Positions 1-8,813 of a DNA stretch of 64,000 nucleotides are shown here, one piece after another. Both the position numbers and the translations under genes were made by a program. The notes under the pieces were generated by a model. The model had not been told where the DNA came from, made no database searches, and saw only the letters and a program-made list of their open reading frames with translations. Source of the stretch: Mucilaginibacter auburnensis (lineage in GTDB: Bacteria; Bacteroidota; Bacteroidia; Sphingobacteriales; Sphingobacteriaceae); assembly GCF_002797815.1 (NCBI RefSeq), contig NZ_PGFJ01000002.1, positions 1 to 64,000 on the forward strand. The letters run 5' to 3'. Each line of letters starts with the position of its first letter. Within the stretch, counting starts at the first letter, position 1.

Positions 1-249
1 GGCATTACCAAAAAACTGGTTGGCTTTGAAATGCTGGAAAGAGGCATCCCAAGGCATGATTATGAGATAACAGATGCCGATGGCAACACAATAGGAAGAG
101 TTACATCCGGCACACAATCGACATCATTACAAAAAGCTATTGGTATGGGTTATGTACCTGTTGCCTTGGCTAAAGAAGGTACAGAGATCTTCATCAAAAT
201 AAGAGATAATAAAATTAAAGCTGTGGTGAAAAAAACACCATTTGCTTAA
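1..249 (+). CDS. gcvT: Aminomethyltransferase (glycine cleavage T protein), C-terminal fragment
   Basis: The reading frame is open from base 1 and ends at the TAA at 247-249, so only the last 82 residues are in the window. The fragment carries the hallmark end of Gcv[17 protein letters not shown], then [10 protein letters not shown] and a final KKTPFA. GcvT transfers the aminomethyl carbon of glycine from lipoylated H protein to tetrahydrofolate, releasing ammonia, as part of the cytosolic glycine cleavage system. The first ATG seen here, at 31, is internal and not the real start. A long hairpin follows the stop codon. The call rests on strong similarity to the conserved C-terminal barrel of the family. 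Confidence 0.93.
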   Translation, partial: GITKKLVGFEMLERGIPRHDYEITDADGNTIGRVTSGTQSTSLQKAIGMGYVPVALAKEGTEIFIKIRDNKIKAVVKKTPFA

Positions 250-257
250 GCGGAATT

Positions 258-312
258 GTTGTAATCATCAATCAATACCCAAAATGCCTGGGTAGTGATT
301 GATGAACAACAT
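258..312. terminator. Long hairpin between convergent gcvT and VOC genes
   Basis: Bases 265-281 and 289-305 form a 17-bp stem with one mismatch around a 7-base loop. Outer GTTGT and ACAAC blocks can extend it. It lies between two converging genes and could stop transcription from both sides, although a strong T-run is lacking. Confidence 0.6.
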
Positions 313-322
313 TTTACAGCAC

Positions 323-757
323 TTAATTACCGTAAGATGGATCAAACTCAATAATCCATTCAATACCATATTTATCTCTGAACATTCCGGCGTAGGTTCC
401 CCAAGGGCTGTCGCCAATTGGCCCTTCCACATCTCCACCTACAGACAGACCATTGAACACCCGTTCTGCTTCTTCGCGGCTTTCAGCATTTAAAACAATT
501 TTTGACCGGTTCTCATGCTCATTCACAGGACCCATGAATCCGGGTACGTCATTTGCAATTAATACATTATGCTTGCCTATGGATAAAGCAATGGTCATTA
601 TTTTATTGGCTTCACTTTCATCAACCGGAAATTCATCGCTTGTCAGGTCGCCAAAGCGAACAAGCTTTGTGAATTCGCCGCCAAATACCGATTTGTAAAA
701 AGTGAAGGCTTCTTCAGCATTACCGTTGAAGTTGATCCATGGGTTAATTGTTCTCAT
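323..757 (-). CDS. VOC-superfamily PhnB-like protein
   Basis: This 144-residue protein starts with a pattern typical of the PhnB-like group of the glyoxalase/VOC superfamily: INPWINFNGNAEEAFTFYKSVFGGEF. It ends with WGTYAGMFRDKYGIEWIIEF, also typical. Such proteins fold as paired beta-alpha-beta units and are often misannotated as 3-demethylubiquinone methyltransferase. Their substrates are mostly unknown. It is the third gene of a leftward unit behind an ArsR-type regulator and an AHSA1 protein, 29 bases after the latter, so it is probably co-regulated with them. Family assignment is good but the function is unknown. Confidence 0.85.
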   Translation of the reverse strand: MRTINPWINFNGNAEEAFTFYKSVFGGEFTKLVRFGDLTSDEFPVDESEANKIMTIALSIGKHNVLIANDVPGFMGPVNEHENRSKIVLNAESREEAERVFNGLSVGGDVEGPIGDSPWGTYAGMFRDKYGIEWIIEFDPSYGN

Positions 758-786
758 GTTTTTTATTTAAGTGTGATTGTTTTTTT

Positions 787-1287
787 TTATTGTTTTTCTG
801 ATAATGTAGAAAGTAGGTTCTCCAAATTGGCTAAAGTCATTGTAAAGCCGATCTTGAATCCTTCCAGCAATCTTTCCAACCGCTCAAATGATTCATTGAA
901 AATGATAATGTTTACCGTTGTTCTGCCGTTCTCTTCACTGAAGTTGTAATCCCATTCAGAACCGGGCAGTTCACGGTTCTCGTGCTCGTCGGAAAAAGCA
1001 TTATACATTTTAAAGTTGGTTTTGGGGGTTATAGAGGTAAATTCCTGCACCGCCCAACGTTCCTGTCCATCGGGACTAATCATTGCGTAAAATCTGCGCC
1101 CGCCAACTTTAAAATCCATGTATTTAGTTTTGGCCTGCATAGGGGCAGGAGCACCCCATTGGTCAAGTAGATCGGCCTGTGTAAAGGCATCCCAAACCAG
1201 ATCAAGACCTGCATTAAACTCACGGGTTATGTAAACCGTTTTGGCTGCCTTGTCAACATTGAAATCAAATAGCAAATGGTTGTTCAT
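787..1287 (-). CDS. SRPBCC (AHSA1-type) domain protein
   Basis: The 166-residue protein is a single START/Bet v1-like SRPBCC domain of the AHSA1 group. Visible features are the opening strand [17 protein letters not shown], the DLLDQWGAP segment, the [14 protein letters not shown] strand and the C-terminal long helix [17 protein letters not shown]. These domains bind hydrophobic ligands in a deep cavity, but the ligand here is not known. The start ATG overlaps the stop of the upstream ArsR gene by four bases (ATGA), indicating translational coupling. The pairing of ArsR regulator and AHSA1 protein is very common in soil bacteria. Confidence 0.88.
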   Translation of the reverse strand: MNNHLLFDFNVDKAAKTVYITREFNAGLDLVWDAFTQADLLDQWGAPAPMQAKTKYMDFKVGGRRFYAMISPDGQERWAVQEFTSITPKTNFKMYNAFSDEHENRELPGSEWDYNFSEENGRTTVNIIIFNESFERLERLLEGFKIGFTMTLANLENLLSTLSEKQ

Positions 1288-1604
1288 TTTTTCTGTTCTT
1301 TAATAGTTGATAATAATGCATCGAGCTGGCTAAACTGCGTTTCCCAGTTTTGCCTGAATTGAGCCAGCCAGTTATCAAATTCCTGCATCCTTTTAGCATT
1401 AAAATGATAATAAATCTCCCGGCCACTATGTTGCGGTTTGATCAGGTCGCATTCCTGTAAAACTTTTATATGCTTTGATACAGCCTGGCGTGTCATATCA
1501 AATTTTTCGGCCATGGCGTTTGGCGTTAACGCCTGTATGGCCACTAAAGTTAAAATTGCCCTGCGTGTAGGATCGGCTATGGCTTGAAATATATCCTGCT
1601 TCAT
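1284..1604 (-). CDS. ArsR-family transcriptional regulator
   Basis: With a start at 1604 the product is 106 residues and begins [18 protein letters not shown], the normal N-terminus of this family. An upstream ATG at 1649 would add 15 unrelated residues and lie in the operator region, so I reject it. The winged helix-turn-helix is clear ([19 protein letters not shown], then [10 protein letters not shown]). No CxC metal-binding motif is visible, so this belongs to the non-metal ArsR group often paired with AHSA1 proteins. It heads the operon ArsR-AHSA1-VOC. Two dyads just upstream are probably its own operators. Confidence 0.9.
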   Translation of the reverse strand: MKQDIFQAIADPTRRAILTLVAIQALTPNAMAEKFDMTRQAVSKHIKVLQECDLIKPQHSGREIYYHFNAKRMQEFDNWLAQFRQNWETQFSQLDALLSTIKEQKK

Positions 1605-1618
1605 TACTATATAATTTG

Positions 1619-1665
1619 TGCAACTCTTTGGTTGCAAATATAAATGCAACTTTTGAGTTGCGCAA
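1619..1665 (-). promoter_or_regulatory. Promoter and twin operator dyads of the ArsR operon
   Basis: Read leftward, TTG (1665-1663), a 20-base spacer and TATATTTG (1642-1635) match the Bacteroidota promoter TTG-N19/20-TAnnTTTG. Two dyads overlap it: TGCAAC-N6-GTTGCA at 1619-1636 and TGCAAC-N6-GTTGCG at 1645-1662. Their centres are 26 bases apart. This is the layout expected of an autorepressed ArsR gene. Confidence 0.7.
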
Positions 1666-1738
1666 ATTTATTTTCAGGTTATCTAAATGATTTTACGTGA
1701 AGGGTAATAAATTATGTAAGTTAGATGCTAAATCAATC

Positions 1739-3805
1739 ATGACGCCTAAATTTTGCCGGGTATTAACCTATCTGTTTATCTTTTTTCCATTGGTTTTAAA
1801 AGCGCAAACCAGTCAAACTGTTACTGCCGGCAACCAAACTGCAGTTGTGAATTATCCGGTTTGCACATGTACTTATCAATGGACAAATAACACGCCTGTG
1901 ATTGGTTTAGGTGTAAAAGGTACAGGCGATATCCCTGCATTTACTACAGTAAACAATACCAAGGTGCCAATAACTGCAACAATTGTAGCTACACCTTTAG
2001 GGTATCAAAGTCAGCCGCCTTTACTTTACATACCTATTACCAGCCGTAACATTGTTTCTTCAATCAATGCAACAACAAGTGCATTAATTACGAATATAGC
2101 AGTAGGTGATAGTCCAAAGGGAATTGCCACAAGCCATGATAACGACAGGGTTTATGTTGGCAACGCTGGATCTAATGACATAAGCGTTATTTATATGCGA
2201 ACTAACAGGGTACTCGCTACAATACCACTTAATTCAAGTCCGGAAGCAATAGCGGTCAGTCCTGATGATTTGAAAGTTTATGTAAGTGAATCGTCATCTA
2301 ACACCATAGCAGAAATAGATGCTTTGACCAACACGGTAACCGGCAGAATAACTGTAGGGAGTAATCCAATTAGAATTTCATTGAGTTCTGATGGGGGTAA
2401 ATTGTATGTTGGCAATGCGGACGGCACCATATCCGTAATAAACACAGTAACAAAAACTGTTATATCCACAATCACTACAGCTCCGGGTCAGCTATACATT
2501 TTATTGAGTAAGGATGATAAAACTTTGTACGTTATTCATCATAATCAAAATGAAATAGAAGTGGTTAACACAATAACAGGTACTATAACAACCCGAATCA
2601 CTATTGGTTCAAACGCACAGGGAGGTATGATACTAAGCCCGGATGGAAGTCGTCTCTATGTATCTAATTGGGCCGACAATAATCTATCTGTAATAAACAC
2701 AGCTACAAATGTAATTATAAGCACTATACCAGTTGGGCCGGGGCCAATTGGTATTATGATAAGTGATAATGGTGATTGGCTTTATGTTTCTAATACTGGA
2801 AATAACACCATGTCTGTTGTTAATACGCCATCCTTAACCGCAACATCTAAATTTAATTTGGCAGGACAATCAAATTTAACAGGCAATTCATATATACCCA
2901 AGGCCGATTGCGGCCCTGTAATTACTTTCAATATTACAGTCAATCCGGCAGGAGCCGTGATCAATACCACCGGCAATTTACAACCACTTACCACGGTTTA
3001 CGGTACGCCATCCTTACCAACAAGTTTCACGTTTTCGGCGAAAAATTTAACAGATGCTGTTGTTATTACTCCGCCGCCAGGTTTTGAGCTCAGTAAGGAT
3101 AATATTGCCTTTAGTAATACGCTAACGTTTGGGTCTGCTAATACATTTAATATTTCGTCCACAACTATTTATATCCGCTTAGCAAAAACAACTGTTGTTA
3201 AAGCCGGGGGGTATTCGGGAGATATATTATTGCAAAGTTCGGGCGCGCCGGACGTTATTATGCCAATGCCTGCCAGTACGGTGACGCCCGCGCCGTTAGT
3301 AGCGACTGCCGACAATAAAAACAAAATTTATGGCGATGCTAACCCGGTGCTAACCATAAGTTATCAGGGTTTTGTTAATGGTGAAGATGTAACTCAATTA
3401 GCAATGCAACCAATAGCAGCAACCACGGCTGTACTAACATCACGAAGAGGCCAGTACCCCATAACGTTAAGCGGCGGTACAGCAGCGAATTATACTTTTA
3501 AGTATGTAAGTGGCCTTCTTACTGTTACCTCGGTACCATTTGGCCCGGTAACCATACCTAATACTTTTACACCCAACGGCGATGGCATAAACGACATTTG
3601 GGATATTACTAACCTGGATAGTTACAATAACATCACCGTAACTGTATTTAACAGGAATGGTACCACCGTTTATTTTTCAAATGGGTACGCTGTATCCTGG
3701 GATGGGAGCTATAAAGGTAGTACAGTGCCGGTAGGTACTTATTATTACATTATAACCGGTGTCAAAACAAAACCATTAGCCGGTTATGTATCAGTAATAA
3801 GATAA
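1739..3805 (+). CDS. Secreted YVTN beta-propeller protein with MBG and type IX sorting domains
   Basis: The start at 1739 gives 688 residues beginning with a signal peptide (MTPKFCRVLTYLFIFFPLVLKAQ); the in-frame ATG at 1697 adds a hydrophilic stretch before it. Residues of roughly 100-380 hold six or seven YVTN-type repeats of about 42 residues (SPDGSRLYVSN, GDSPKGIA, INTATNVIISTIPVG), forming one beta-propeller. An Ig-like region follows, then an MBG domain (KNKIYGDANPVLTISYQG). The last 85 residues are a type B sorting domain: IPNTFTPNGDGINDIWDI to GTYYYIITG. Such proteins cross the outer membrane by the type IX secretion system and are released or surface-anchored. The ligand is unknown. 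Confidence 0.88.
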   Translation: MTPKFCRVLTYLFIFFPLVLKAQTSQTVTAGNQTAVVNYPVCTCTYQWTNNTPVIGLGVKGTGDIPAFTTVNNTKVPITATIVATPLGYQSQPPLLYIPITSRNIVSSINATTSALITNIAVGDSPKGIATSHDNDRVYVGNAGSNDISVIYMRTNRVLATIPLNSSPEAIAVSPDDLKVYVSESSSNTIAEIDALTNTVTGRITVGSNPIRISLSSDGGKLYVGNADGTISVINTVTKTVISTITTAPGQLYILLSKDDKTLYVIHHNQNEIEVVNTITGTITTRITIGSNAQGGMILSPDGSRLYVSNWADNNLSVINTATNVIISTIPVGPGPIGIMISDNGDWLYVSNTGNNTMSVVNTPSLTATSKFNLAGQSNLTGNSYIPKADCGPVITFNITVNPAGAVINTTGNLQPLTTVYGTPSLPTSFTFSAKNLTDAVVITPPPGFELSKDNIAFSNTLTFGSANTFNISSTTIYIRLAKTTVVKAGGYSGDILLQSSGAPDVIMPMPASTVTPAPLVATADNKNKIYGDANPVLTISYQGFVNGEDVTQLAMQPIAATTAVLTSRRGQYPITLSGGTAANYTFKYVSGLLTVTSVPFGPVTIPNTFTPNGDGINDIWDITNLDSYNNITVTVFNRNGTTVYFSNGYAVSWDGSYKGSTVPVGTYYYIITGVKTKPLAGYVSVIR

Positions 3806-3888
3806 TTTTCTAAATGTGGATATGAAATTGGGACGCGCAGCACTATCTGATCCCGAAAAAGTGAAGTAAAATAAGATTTCCTCTAAAA

Positions 3889-3926
3889 CAAAAAGCCTGT
3901 AAATTTTTAATTTACAGGCTTTTATA
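3889..3926. terminator. Strong bidirectional terminator hairpin
   Basis: A perfect 15-bp stem (3891-3905 with 3909-3923) around a TTT loop has A-rich and T-rich ends on either strand. It sits between the rightward propeller gene and the leftward tRNA gene and can serve both. Confidence 0.85.
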
Positions 3927-3944
3927 TTTTGTATTAAGTTGTTG

Positions 3945-4029
3945 CGGAGAGTTAGGGATTCGAACCCCAGGACCTGTTACAGTCAACAGTTTTCAAGACT
4001 GCCGCAATCGACCACTCTGCCAACTCTCC
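3945..4029 (-). tRNA. tRNA-Ser (anticodon UGA)
   Basis: The minus strand folds as a class II tRNA of 85 bases. The acceptor stem GGAGAGT (4029-4023) pairs with ACTCTCC (3952-3946), with G as discriminator. The anticodon loop CTTGAAA places UGA at 3995-3993. There is a long variable arm, and the T arm contains GGTTCGAATCC. CCA is not encoded. UGA reads UCA and other UCN serine codons. Confidence 0.96.
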
Positions 4030-4116
4030 GGGGACAAAAGTACAAATCCGGGCCGAATTGCCAAATTCAAATTAAAGTTTTTTTAATATAGTTTTAACGT
4101 ACAGAAAGCCAAATAA

Positions 4117-5091
4117 TTAGGAGGTGAAATTTTGCCTCCGGAAGGTATTAAAGCGTGGTTTTTCAACTTTTATCTTGCGTTTTGCCAGATCAATATTGGC
4201 ATTTAGCTCGAATCCGATGAGCAAAATAAGCGAATTGATGTATAACCATATCATAACAACGATGAGTGTTCCAATTGAACCGTAGACCTTATTGTACTGC
4301 CCAAAGTTGTTAATGTAGTACGTAAAGCCAATTGAAGTTAGCACGGCCAGCATAGTGGCCAGCACCGATCCGGGGTTTAAAAACTTCCAACGCAATTTAT
4401 GGGCCGGGCCATATCTGTACAGTAACGATATGCTGAAAAAGAATATGGCAATGATGATAAGCCAACGTGATAATGTTACCGCATATATCCAAAAACTGCT
4501 TTCACTGGCTATATGTTCCTGCATGTTGGTAATGATGTGTTCGCCAACTATCAACACTACTATAGCAGCCAGTAAGGCAAAACTTATCACTACAGTAAGC
4601 GTAGTAGCCACAACGCGTCGTTTAAGCCAAGTGCGTTTTTCGAGAATCAGCGATGAATCATTGAACGCACGCATTAAATTGCCCACGCCATTGGTTGCAA
4701 AATATAGGGCAGAGATAAAACCTACCGAGAGTAGCTTGGCGTTTTGATTTTTGATGATATCCTCAATAGTGCTTTGAAAAGCCAAATAGGCGTTGGTTGG
4801 TAAAATGGTTTGCACTACGTTAAGCAGCGTATCCTGAAAGTCGTTAACGGGTATATATGCAATAAGGGTGAACAGAAAGATAATTGCCGGGAATAAAGCC
4901 AGCATAAAGCTGTAAGCTAATGCAGATGCGCGGTTTAAAAGCGACTCCTCTAAAAACTCATTAACCAGCGATACCAGTACAACATATACAGATATGCCGC
5001 CAAACCATTTAGGTGTTAGTTCTTTAAGGTACTTAACAAAGCGCCTGTAAAACTCAGCATGTCGTAATAGCAAACGGTGTACCCATCTCAT
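4117..5091 (-). CDS. YihY/BrkB-family inner membrane protein
   Basis: The 324-residue product has the YihY/UPF0761 pattern: an amphipathic N-terminus, then SALAYSFMLALFPAIIFLFTLIAYIP in the first membrane pair. NGVGNLMRAFNDS lies in the middle, and the late LYRYGPAHKLRWKFLNPGSVLATMLAV segment is typical. About six transmembrane helices are visible. The old label tRNA processing ribonuclease BN for this family is wrong; the real role is unresolved, with transport or envelope functions proposed. It is the last gene of a leftward run of envelope genes starting at the PASTA protein, 10 bases after the thioesterase gene. Confidence 0.9.
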   Translation of the reverse strand: MRWVHRLLLRHAEFYRRFVKYLKELTPKWFGGISVYVVLVSLVNEFLEESLLNRASALAYSFMLALFPAIIFLFTLIAYIPVNDFQDTLLNVVQTILPTNAYLAFQSTIEDIIKNQNAKLLSVGFISALYFATNGVGNLMRAFNDSSLILEKRTWLKRRVVATTLTVVISFALLAAIVVLIVGEHIITNMQEHIASESSFWIYAVTLSRWLIIIAIFFFSISLLYRYGPAHKLRWKFLNPGSVLATMLAVLTSIGFTYYINNFGQYNKVYGSIGTLIVVMIWLYINSLILLIGFELNANIDLAKRKIKVEKPRFNTFRRQNFTS

Positions 5092-5101
5092 TACTGCTAA
5101 T

Positions 5102-5509
5102 TTAATTAAAAAAAGGCTTCAGCTTATTTAAAAAGTCGCGGGGGGGCAGGCATGGGCGCATGGTTTCCTTTTTAACAAAGCAAAGTAAGGTTTCACCCTG
5201 ATGTATAAGTTCCAGCTTTTCGTTAAATAACTCGTAATTAAAATGGATAGTAGCTCCGGGCATCTTATCTATAATAACGCGTATAGTTATTTCCTCATCA
5301 TACAATGCCGGTTTAAGGTATTTACAATGCATCTCCATAACGGGCATCATAATGCCTGATGCTTCCATGCCTGCATAGGTTAACCCCATACTGCGCAGCA
5401 TTTCTACACGGCCCACCTCAAAAAACTCGGCGTAGTTGCCGTAGTACATGTATCCCATCTGATCTGTTTCGCCGTAGCGTACACGTATTTTAGTAGAATG
5501 CTCAAACAT
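5102..5509 (-). CDS. YbgC/FadM-type acyl-CoA thioesterase
   Basis: The 135-residue protein is a single hotdog domain. The motif RVRYGETDQMGYMYYGNYAEFFEVGRVE contains the catalytic Asp and the Tyr/Asn pattern of the 4-hydroxybenzoyl-CoA thioesterase family. It should hydrolyse acyl-CoA thioesters in the cytosol, but the chain length is unknown. Its ATG shares one base with the stop codon of mltG (TAATG), so the two are probably translationally coupled. Length is normal for the family. Confidence 0.9.
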   Translation of the reverse strand: MFEHSTKIRVRYGETDQMGYMYYGNYAEFFEVGRVEMLRSMGLTYAGMEASGIMMPVMEMHCKYLKPALYDEEITIRVIIDKMPGATIHFNYELFNEKLELIHQGETLLCFVKKETMRPCLPPRDFLNKLKPFFN

Positions 5510-6564
5510 TATTTTTTGATGTTACGCTCGTTAAGCGCCTGTTGAAACTTACGCGCGTTGATGAGGTGTTGGGCAACATTGTCTGTAAAGTTATGGTACC
5601 CTGAAAAATCTTCCTTTGCACACATATAAATGTAATTGCTGGGTTTGTAGTTTAGCACAGCTTTAACTGCATTCACTGATGGCATCATTATGGGGCCTGG
5701 TGGCAAGCCTTTGTTGGCATAAGTATTATATGGTGATGGCGTAGACAAATATTTGTTCAGCACTCTTCTGATAGTAAAATCTTTCATGGCGAAGATCACT
5801 GTAGGGTCTGACTCCAGCTTCATCCCTTTTTTAAGGCGATTTAAATATAAGCCGGCTATAGTTGGCATTTCGTCATCCTTTAAGGCCTCAGCGTCAACAA
5901 TAGATGCCAATATACTCACCTGGGCAGGTGTTAAATTAACAGCTGCAGCTTTGTCTTTACGGTCTTTAGTCCAGAAAGCTTCATAATGATCGTACATCTT
6001 TTTGAACAGCTTTTCCGGAGTGGTATTCCAGTATAGCTCATACGAATCGGGCATGAACGCTACATAAACATCATCTGTAGTAAAACCGAATTGCTTTACA
6101 TACTCAGCAGAATCAAGAAGTTGAATAATAGCGGCTGAATCCGGTTCCAGATTTTTAGCAGCAAACGCGGCAAATTGTTCTTTAAGGCGTATGTTGTGGA
6201 ATGAAAGTTTTACAGGCTCCTGGTTACCTATGGCCAGCATGTTAATCAATGCACGGTTGCTCATGCCCTCCTTTAATCTGTACCTGCCGGGTTTAACTCT
6301 GGCAGGATACTTCATGTTTTGCGCTGCCCACAAAAAATCGGCGCTGTCTCTAACTATCTCTTTTTGACGGATAGTTTGATAAACATCACTAAAAGAAGAT
6401 CCGGTGCGTATGTAAAGGTATTCCTCATTCCCCGTAACATTGGGGCCGAAAAATTTCAGATAGTAAAATAGCCCGGTTCCGCCAAAAGCCAGGACGATAA
6501 CCACAACAAGGGCAATAATAAACTTTTTAACTGGTGATGAGCCGGTAGAAGCTTTCTGTGTCAT
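5509..6564 (-). CDS. mltG: Endolytic murein transglycosylase MltG
   Basis: The 351-residue protein has one N-terminal membrane helix (residues about 15-33) and a periplasmic YceG domain. Conserved features include LASIVDAEA, holding the conserved catalytic Glu; NRLKKGMKLESDPTVIFA; and SPYNTYANKGLPPGPI. MltG cleaves nascent glycan strands internally and sets their length. It is followed by a thioesterase with a one-base overlap and preceded by a rhodanese gene and a PASTA protein gene, all leftward. The family call is secure. Confidence 0.94.
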   Translation of the reverse strand: MTQKASTGSSPVKKFIIALVVVIVLAFGGTGLFYYLKFFGPNVTGNEEYLYIRTGSSFSDVYQTIRQKEIVRDSADFLWAAQNMKYPARVKPGRYRLKEGMSNRALINMLAIGNQEPVKLSFHNIRLKEQFAAFAAKNLEPDSAAIIQLLDSAEYVKQFGFTTDDVYVAFMPDSYELYWNTTPEKLFKKMYDHYEAFWTKDRKDKAAAVNLTPAQVSILASIVDAEALKDDEMPTIAGLYLNRLKKGMKLESDPTVIFAMKDFTIRRVLNKYLSTPSPYNTYANKGLPPGPIMMPSVNAVKAVLNYKPSNYIYMCAKEDFSGYHNFTDNVAQHLINARKFQQALNERNIKK

Positions 6565-6570
6565 TTTAAA

Positions 6571-6879
6571 TTATAATGATTGCGGCAACCTTTGTATAGC
6601 TAAGAGTCCGCCGCTTAAATTTTTAACATTTGTATAGCCGTTTTGCAGCAATATAGCCTGGGCTGTTTTGCTGCGAATGCCGGCTTTGCATATAACAACA
6701 ATCTCGTCGGTTTTGTTAAAGCCGGTATTATCTACATTGTCGTAAAGCCTCGATAATGGTAAATTAACACCCCCTATATTATAGGTATGGAACTCAATAA
6801 CCTCGCGCACATCAAGTATGTTAACCTGAGTACGCTGCTTTAAAAGCTTATCAAAGGTCGCAGCACTAATTTCCATCAA
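6571..6879 (-). CDS. Single-domain rhodanese-like protein
   Basis: This 102-residue protein is one rhodanese domain. It has ILDVREVIEFHTYNIGG near the N-terminus and the active-site loop CKAGIRS with Cys64. It could move sulfane sulfur in the cytosol, but the partner is unknown. Its start overlaps the end of the PASTA gene by 14 bases and it ends 6 bases before mltG. A second Met at position 2 is an equally good start. Confidence 0.9.
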   Translation of the reverse strand: MMEISAATFDKLLKQRTQVNILDVREVIEFHTYNIGGVNLPLSRLYDNVDNTGFNKTDEIVVICKAGIRSKTAQAILLQNGYTNVKNLSGGLLAIQRLPQSL

Positions 6880-7645
6880 CAGAGCCTTGTGAAACGGTTA
6901 AATTAATACGTGTTCCAATACTGGTAGTGGTAGTAGAATCGGTGCGTTTAGGAAACTGATCAACTACTTTCAGGTTGGTCGAGTCTGTAATAGTTCCCTG
7001 GTAAGTGATAATTCCAATGGTAAGCCCTAAACCCTTTACGGCAAAACGTGCCGCGTCCAGATCCTGACCTATTAGTTCAGGAATGTCCTGTTCATTGGCG
7101 CCATTACCATCACCCAAAACCAGATCAATGCGTGAACCCTTTGGAATTTTCATGCCCGGGCGAACAACCTGTCCGGCCAATTTAACTTCTAATACAACGT
7201 CGCGTGCAATATCCGGCGTATAGGTGGTATCACCAATTTTTAAACCCGCGTTGCTTAATGCAGATAATGCGTTGATGTAAGGCTTTTGCTCAATATCCGG
7301 CAAGGCAACAGGCGGTGCCTGCATGGTTACCATGGTTAGGTAAATTACGCGGCCTTCTTTAACCAAAGTGCCTGCATCAGGGTCTTGTTCTATAATGGTG
7401 CCGGGTGCTTTATCGCCCACATATACAGTATCTACATGAAAATCAAAACCTTGTTCTTCCAGCTTATTTACAGCCTGGTCAATGCTCAATCCCTTTACCG
7501 ACGGTACAGGAACACCGCTTCCATGATCAGTATAGTAACTTAAACTGAAAAAAGCTATTAAAACAATACCAATAACCGTAACCACAGCCATTAATACTGT
7601 TTTGCGGAATGATGAGGTTTTAAGGTAAGCTATTAATTTCTTCAT
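6866..7645 (-). CDS. Membrane-anchored protein with three PASTA domains
   Basis: The 259-residue protein has a short cytoplasmic N-terminus, one membrane helix (about residues 18-38) and three periplasmic PASTA domains: VPVPSVKGLSIDQAVNKLEEQGF, then a repeat opening near VALPDIEQKPYINAL, then IPELIGQDLDAARFAVKGLGL. PASTA domains bind muropeptides or other envelope ligands. In Firmicutes and Actinobacteria they are fused to PknB/PrkC kinases or PBPs; here no catalytic domain is attached. It heads the leftward envelope gene run and is divergent from ddl. A possible -7 element TATGTTTG lies at 7688-7681 on the minus strand. Confidence 0.9.
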   Translation of the reverse strand: MKKLIAYLKTSSFRKTVLMAVVTVIGIVLIAFFSLSYYTDHGSGVPVPSVKGLSIDQAVNKLEEQGFDFHVDTVYVGDKAPGTIIEQDPDAGTLVKEGRVIYLTMVTMQAPPVALPDIEQKPYINALSALSNAGLKIGDTTYTPDIARDVVLEVKLAGQVVRPGMKIPKGSRIDLVLGDGNGANEQDIPELIGQDLDAARFAVKGLGLTIGIITYQGTITDSTNLKVVDQFPKRTDSTTTTSIGTRINLTVSQGSVDGN

Positions 7646-7814
7646 TTGCTATTCAATAAGTTTCCTCTTTAAAAGGCTATCAAACATAGGGTAATTTTTT
7701 CAAAATATGAGTGGAACAAGCGTAAAAATAGGGGAGTTTATCCCAATCAATTGCTGTGCAAAAGCTTAGTTAGTTGAGTATATCCCTTTTAAAAATATTT
7801 ATATTTGGCACCAT

Positions 7815-8813
7815 ATGGCAACCAAAAACATAGCTCTGCTGGCCGGCGGTTTTACCGGCGAATACGAAGTTTCAATTAACAGCGCGAAAAACATAGCCGC
7901 TAATCTAGATCCTGCAAAATATAAGGTTTATACCATTTTGGTTGACCGCAACCGTTGGTTTTATGACGACGGCGCAGCAGGTGTTGATGTGGATAAGAAT
8001 GATTTTAGCATAACAGTGGGCGGGGAGAAGATTAAGTTTGATTTTGCCTTTATCACCATACACGGAACGCCGGGCGAAGACGGTAAACTGCAAGGCTATT
8101 TTGACCTGATCAATATGCCTTATAATACCTGCGATGTTACCACGTCTGCTATTAGCATGAACAAAGCTTTTACCAAAGCCATTGTACACGGAATTCATGA
8201 TCTACATGTAGCTGCTTCGGTTAAATTAAAAAAGCGCGATCCGCATGATATTGGCGGTATTGCAGCGCGTTTAAAATTTCCGTTGTTTGTTAAGCCTAAT
8301 AATGGTGGCAGCAGTGTAGGCATGAGCAAGGTTTATAAAGTTAACGGCTTGCAGGAAGCTATAAACAAAGCATTTAATGAGGACGATCAGATACTGGTAG
8401 AGGAGTTTATAAAAGGCCGCGAATTTAGCGTGGGTATAGTCAATCTGCACGGCAAGGTGCAGGTGTTGCCTGTAACTGAGATCATTAGTTCAAAAGACTT
8501 TTTTGATTATGAAGCCAAATATACGCCGGGCGTTTCTGAAGAAATAACACCTGCAGACCTGTCGGTTATGAAGGTTGCGCAGGTGGGCAACATAGTAACC
8601 GAAGTGTACCAACGCTTAAACTGCCGCGGCATGGTTAGGGTTGATTTTATTTTAGAAGAAGGAACCGAAGATTTCTACTTCATTGAGGTAAACACAACGC
8701 CCGGGCAATCATCAAATAGTTTGATACCACAGCAGGTGCGCGCTGCCGGAATGAGTGTTGCTGATTTTTATGGAGAATTGATAGAAGGAACAATAGGTCG
8801 TTATGGTGCTTGA
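7815..8813 (+). CDS. ddl: D-alanine--D-alanine ligase
   Basis: The 332-residue protein is an ATP-grasp ligase. ALLAGGFTGEYEVSINSAKNIA at the N-terminus is the first Ddl signature, and FFDYEAKYTPGVSEEITPADL matches the omega-loop region. The C-terminal block FYFIEVNTTPGQSSNSLIPQQ carries the metal-binding Glu and Asn. The enzyme joins two D-alanines for the peptidoglycan stem peptide in the cytosol. A TATATTTG element (7800-7807) sits just upstream of the ATG. The end overlaps the next gene by 11 bases. Confidence 0.95.
   Translation: MATKNIALLAGGFTGEYEVSINSAKNIAANLDPAKYKVYTILVDRNRWFYDDGAAGVDVDKNDFSITVGGEKIKFDFAFITIHGTPGEDGKLQGYFDLINMPYNTCDVTTSAISMNKAFTKAIVHGIHDLHVAASVKLKKRDPHDIGGIAARLKFPLFVKPNNGGSSVGMSKVYKVNGLQEAINKAFNEDDQILVEEFIKGREFSVGIVNLHGKVQVLPVTEIISSKDFFDYEAKYTPGVSEEITPADLSVMKVAQVGNIVTEVYQRLNCRGMVRVDFILEEGTEDFYFIEVNTTPGQSSNSLIPQQVRAAGMSVADFYGELIEGTIGRYGA

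Noticed and set aside
1697..1738. Upstream start for the propeller protein
   Set aside because: It puts 14 polar residues ahead of a perfect signal peptide.
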